From: Phycisphaerae bacterium
Lineage (GTDB): Bacteria > Planctomycetota > Phycisphaerae > SM23-33
NCBI GenBank assembly: GCA_016929245.1
Contig: JAFGJE010000045.1
Coordinates: 1 to 37,851 of the forward strand
DNA: 37,851 nt
Reading direction: 5' to 3'
This document shows positions 34,541 to 37,851 of this stretch, one piece after another. The notes below the pieces were generated by a model. The model had not been told where the DNA came from and did no database searches. It saw only the letters and a program-made list of their open reading frames with translations. The stretch's first letter is position 1; the number at the start of each line of letters is the position of its first letter. Made by a program: the position numbers and the translations under genes.

Positions 34541-34541
34541 C

Positions 34542-37409
34542 TCACCAATCGAACGTCCCCTGCCAAGCGGATTTGGCGTCGTTGATGGTTACGTCGATAT
34601 TTTTGTCGATCACGATCCTGCCCGCATCCGTCACCTTGCCGATCGGCGCACAAGCAAGCCCGACAAAGCATTTTTCAAACTCCGAGGCCTTTTCGGGTTC
34701 CACTTCCACCAGGAACCGTCCCGCCGATTCGCCGAAGAGTTTCGCGGCCAAACCATCCGCGGCTGTCGGCATGTTCGTAAGCGAAATCTCCACGCCCAGT
34801 CCGCCGCTAAAGGCAAGTTCCGCGGCTGCCACCGCCAGGCCTCCTTCCGAGAGGTCGTGACAGGTTCGCACGAGTTTTCCGGCGATCGCCTTCTGCAACG
34901 CCCGCATCGTTTTGAGATTGGCAGCCAGGTCCACCGGCGGCACGTCGTTGCCGGTTTCGATGCCTTCGACGCGCAAGTAATGGCTGCCGCCGAGTTCCGG
35001 GCGGGTTTCGCCCAGCAGATACAGCAGGTTGCCCGCCTTCTTCGCGTCGCCGGTCACGCAGCACGTCACGTCCGGAACGACGCTGATCGCCGAGACTAAC
35101 AGCGTGTAGGGAATCGCGATGGTCTTTCCGTCGTTGGTCTGGAATTCGTTGTTCAGGCTGTCCTTTCCGCTGACGAACGGCACGGAGTACGCAAGGGCCG
35201 CGTCCCGACAGGCGAGGGCGGCCCGCACCAGCGCGCCCATGCGGTCGGGCTTGTTGCAGTTGCCCCAGCAGAAATTGTCGAGAATCGCGGTGCGCTCCAG
35301 ATCCCCGCCGACGGCGACCACGTTTCGCAGCGCTTCATCCACGGCGTGCAGGGCGCTTTGGTACGGATCGAGATCGCCCAGGTGCGGGTTCATGCCGCAC
35401 GCCAGCGCCACCCCGCGATTCGACCCCAGCACCGGGCGGGATACCGCCCCGTCACCAGGCCCGTCTTCGGCGGCGCCGACTAATGGTTTAATCACGCTGC
35501 CGCCCTGCACCTCGTGGTCGTACTGGCGGATGATCCATTCCTTGCTCGCGACGTTGGGGGCCGCGAGTATCTTTAATAATGTATCGTTGTAGTTGTCCTT
35601 CACGGGGGGAACGGGGGAAGCCTTCGGATCAACGTCCCACGTCGCGTCCTTCGTCGGACGCGGTAGGCCGTCGTGGAGAAATTCCATGTCCAATTCGCCG
35701 ACGTTCGCGTCATTGTAATACAGTTTCAGCGCCGGCTTGCCGTTCCGCGAATATCCGAAGGTTCCGATGACGGTTGCTTCCACGTTTTCGTCGGCGAAGA
35801 TTTTTAAAATCCGCTCCACGTTCTCCCGCGGCACCGCCAGGGTCATGCGTTCCTGGGCCTCGGAAATCCAGATTTCCGAATAGCTCAGTCCCGCGTATTT
35901 CAGCGGAACGCGGCCGAGGTGAACCTCCGCGCCGATCTTCTCGCCCATCTCGCCGACGGAGCTGGATAATCCGCCCGCGCCGCAGTCGGTGATGCAGGAG
36001 AACAGACCTTCGTCGCGGGCTTGCAGGATCGTATCGAGAACTTTCTTTTCGGTGATCGCGTTACCGATCTGCACGGCGTGGGAGAATTCCGTTTCGTGTT
36101 CGTGGGTCAGTTCGCCGCTGGAGAACGTCGCGCCGTGGATGCCGTCGCGCCCCGTCCGTCCGCCGACGCAGACGATCGCGTCGCCGGGATTGGGCCTTTG
36201 CTTCGTGCATTTACTTTTGGGCATGACGGCGGCAGTCCCGCAGAACACCAGCGGATTGCCCACGTAGCGGTCGTCGAAGTAGACGGCCCCGTTGACCGTC
36301 GGGATGCCCATGCGGTTGCCGTAGTCCCGCACGCCCGACACCACGCCGCGCATCACGCGCTTGGGATGCAGAGCGCCGGCCGGCACGTCGGATAAGTCCA
36401 TCGTCGTGTCGCCGAAGCAGAACACGTCGGTGTTGGCGAAGGGTTTCGCGCCCAGGCCCGTGCCCATCGGGTCGCGGACGACCCCGCCGATGCCTGTCGA
36501 AGCCCCGCCGTAGGGTTCGATCGCCGACGGGTGATTGTGCGTTTCGACCTTGAATCCGACGGCCCAGTCGTCGTCGAATTCGATCACGCCCGCGTTGTCC
36601 TCGAACACGTTCAAGCACCACGGTTTGTTCAATTCGCGCGTCGCGCTGAAGATCGTGCTTTTAATCAGGTTCGGAATTTCCTCGACGACCTTGCCGTGGC
36701 GGTCTTTCATGCGCACGTCGCTGCGGAACGTCTTATGGCCGCAGTGTTCGGACCACGTCTGGGCGATCATTTCCAGTTCCACGTCGCGCGGCTCCCTGCC
36801 TTGGGCGCGGTAATGATCCTGAATCGCTTTCATCTCCGTAAGGTTCAGGAACAAGTCGCCGTCCTTGCTTAACTTCTCCAAACCGGCGTCGTCCAGATCG
36901 CGGATGGGCACCTCGACGACGTTGAGTTCATACGAATGCCCTTGCGATTCGGGAGGGGTGTGGGCCTGGAAGTAGAAATCCTCGATCACGGCGTTGGCGA
37001 GGAGTTTCGTGGCGATGGTCTGACGCTCGTTGTCGGACACGTCACCGACGAGTTCATACCGCCGGCCGGTGCAGACCGCCTGTACCTTGACGCCCATATC
37101 GCGGATCGCGTTTTCCGCGGAGGCGGCCACGGGGTCCATCACGCCCGGCTGGAGGTGCACTTCGATCACGCGGGTTCGGTCGTCGGCCGACGCGCCGACG
37201 CGAAATTCCTCCGTCACCGGATCGGCGAGCAGTTCCCGCGCGACGCGACGCACGTCGGCGTCGGACAACTCGCCGGCGAGGAAGAACAATCTCGCGGAGC
37301 GAACCGCCGAAACGGATTCAATGCCCAACTCGCGGATGTGCGAGAAAACGCCCTCGGCGTGGGGATCGCCGAACGTTGATTTTGTCCATACCTCGACGCG
37401 ATGCATCAT
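34542..37409 (-). CDS. purL: phosphoribosylformylglycinamidine synthase, PurS-PurS-PurL fusion
   Basis: From ATG 37409 (GAGGA upstream) the 955-aa enzyme converts formylglycinamide ribonucleotide to its amidine using ATP and ammonia from PurQ. Residues about 1-75 and 80-150 are two PurS-like domains ([18 protein letters not shown], then [19 protein letters not shown]). The PurL linker and synthetase follow, with [27 protein letters not shown] and [10 protein letters not shown]. The late [12 protein letters not shown] and [11 protein letters not shown] belong to the second synthetase half. Fused PurS domains are separate small subunits in Bacillus. The stop lies 1 nt from the inserted element, so the C-terminus is intact. 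Confidence 0.96.
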   Translation of the reverse strand: MMHRVEVWTKSTFGDPHAEGVFSHIRELGIESVSAVRSARLFFLAGELSDADVRRVARELLADPVTEEFRVGASADDRTRVIEVHLQPGVMDPVAASAENAIRDMGVKVQAVCTGRRYELVGDVSDNERQTIATKLLANAVIEDFYFQAHTPPESQGHSYELNVVEVPIRDLDDAGLEKLSKDGDLFLNLTEMKAIQDHYRAQGREPRDVELEMIAQTWSEHCGHKTFRSDVRMKDRHGKVVEEIPNLIKSTIFSATRELNKPWCLNVFEDNAGVIEFDDDWAVGFKVETHNHPSAIEPYGGASTGIGGVVRDPMGTGLGAKPFANTDVFCFGDTTMDLSDVPAGALHPKRVMRGVVSGVRDYGNRMGIPTVNGAVYFDDRYVGNPLVFCGTAAVMPKSKCTKQRPNPGDAIVCVGGRTGRDGIHGATFSSGELTHEHETEFSHAVQIGNAITEKKVLDTILQARDEGLFSCITDCGAGGLSSSVGEMGEKIGAEVHLGRVPLKYAGLSYSEIWISEAQERMTLAVPRENVERILKIFADENVEATVIGTFGYSRNGKPALKLYYNDANVGELDMEFLHDGLPRPTKDATWDVDPKASPVPPVKDNYNDTLLKILAAPNVASKEWIIRQYDHEVQGGSVIKPLVGAAEDGPGDGAVSRPVLGSNRGVALACGMNPHLGDLDPYQSALHAVDEALRNVVAVGGDLERTAILDNFCWGNCNKPDRMGALVRAALACRDAALAYSVPFVSGKDSLNNEFQTNDGKTIAIPYTLLVSAISVVPDVTCCVTGDAKKAGNLLYLLGETRPELGGSHYLRVEGIETGNDVPPVDLAANLKTMRALQKAIAGKLVRTCHDLSEGGLAVAAAELAFSGGLGVEISLTNMPTAADGLAAKLFGESAGRFLVEVEPEKASEFEKCFVGLACAPIGKVTDAGRIVIDKNIDVTINDAKSAWQGTFDW

Positions 37410-37461
37410 AATCGTATCCTCGTGACGGAAACCCGCCTCTATCGGCCGGCAAGAAAGGGGC

Positions 37462-37490
37462 ATTGTAGCGAGAGGCGTCAAAGGGGACAA
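37462..37490 (-). promoter_or_regulatory. purL promoter
   Basis: On the minus strand TTGTCC (37485-37490) and TACAAT (37462-37467) are separated by 17 bp. Transcription would start near 37455 with a leader of about 46 nt. Confidence 0.5.
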
Positions 37491-37595
37491 AGAAAAACGC
37501 GACGGAGTATCTTCAGGTGTGCGACAACAAATCCTGGCCACGGATCGTCACCGCTCAAATAGGCCGCGAGATCACAAGACTTGTTTCGCGGAGAA

Positions 37596-37676
37596 GCGGG
37601 CAGGGCGTGCAACTTGTTGCACGCGGAATCTTCCATCCTCATTTTGCGCGTGCAACGAGTTGCACGCCCTACCCGC
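37596..37676. repeat. inverted repeat of GCGTGCAAC-type units
   Basis: Arms 37596-37625 and 37647-37676 match in inverted orientation at 28 of 30 positions. Each contains its own inner palindrome (GCGTGCAAC-tt-GTTGCACGC on the left). The right arm contains the TAG stop of the NifA-like gene (37669-37671). Confidence 0.9.
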
Positions 37677-37851
37677 TCGCGACCGATCTTCGGTATCGTT
37701 TGTACGCGATGCCCAGTTGTTTGATTCGGTAACCTAAAATCCGTGGAGTGGATCCCAGGTCCCTTGCGGCCGAGGAGATGTTTCCGCCGGTGCGCTTCAG
37801 GGCGTCCACGATAATGTCGCGCTCGAATAAATCGAGGCGTTCCTGGAGCGT
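37669..37851 (-). CDS. C-terminal end of a NifA/NtrC-type sigma-54 activator (partial)
   Basis: The 60 visible residues, read from the window edge, are the Fis-type helix-turn-helix tail of an enhancer-binding protein: ERDIIVDALKRTGGNISSA, then ARDLGSTPRILGYRIKQLGI. The TPRILGYRI recognition helix is closest to NifA-class regulators. The AAA+ domain lies outside the window, so the identity as NifA is tentative. The last codons (SVASG and stop) fall in the inverted repeat at 37596-37676. Such proteins bind upstream activating sites and drive sigma-54 promoters. Confidence 0.8.
   Translation of the reverse strand, partial: TLQERLDLFERDIIVDALKRTGGNISSAARDLGSTPRILGYRIKQLGIAYKRYRRSVASG

Overview
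The window looks like a chromosomal segment of a Gram-negative bacterium of the PVC group, most likely Planctomycetota and perhaps Phycisphaerae. Four things support this: a PVC-type 'small basic protein' gene (27219-27482), outer-membrane assembly lipoproteins (LptE-like and BamD-like), a PurS-PurS-PurL fusion, and abundant small palindromic intergenic repeats. This placement rests on gene content only; there is no rRNA in the window. Most genes are GC-rich. The 128-613, 2009-3058, 3186-3557, brnTA and 34058-34471 genes are visibly more AT-rich, which suggests accessory or acquired DNA.

Layout. 1-3.9 kb is accessory: an unknown 162-aa gene between inverted repeats, a beta-propeller protein related in style to GH43/GH32, a class II Fic protein with its own promoter and flanking direct repeats, and a CoA-binding protein behind a truncated methyltransferase. 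4-13.3 kb is a plus-strand housekeeping run: BamD-like TPR protein, LptE, FtsH, TyrS and a giant TPR/DUF3857/transglutaminase protein, followed by a methyltransferase to 14.1 kb. 14.4-16.3 kb holds trpC and a membrane-anchored TPR protein on the minus strand, back to back with a CPBP intramembrane protease. 17.4-24.8 kb is a minus-strand carbohydrate cluster led by an XRE-cupin regulator: GH88 unsaturated glucuronyl hydrolase, cupin, two Gfo/Idh/MocA oxidoreductases and an unclassified 744-aa protein. A divergent SDR dehydrogenase lies at 24.9-25.7 kb. 26-28.8 kb carries an acidic single-pass membrane protein, the small basic protein and a class I aminotransferase. A brnTA toxin-antitoxin pair follows, then inositol-phosphate synthase, a large lipoprotein with its terminator, purQ and purL, and the 3' end of a NifA/NtrC-type regulator that runs off the window.

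How the parts fit. The 17.4-25.7 kb genes read as uptake-independent breakdown of a uronic-acid glycan: release of unsaturated oligosaccharides, GH88 cleavage, then NAD(P)-linked oxidation or reduction of the products, under a ligand-sensing XRE-cupin protein. purL and purQ form a purine-synthesis pair that has been split by a 0.5-kb insertion.

The most unusual content is the repeat and insertion layer. The best candidate for an undescribed system is a compact element at 34016-34540: one GxxExxY/PD-(D/E)xK-type gene bounded by inverted arrays of a degenerate 9-mer, inserted exactly in the purL-purQ junction. A gene-less hairpin of the same design sits at 25679-25761. Several other repeats abut stop codons or supply them, which suggests a 3'-end insertion preference or selection for it.
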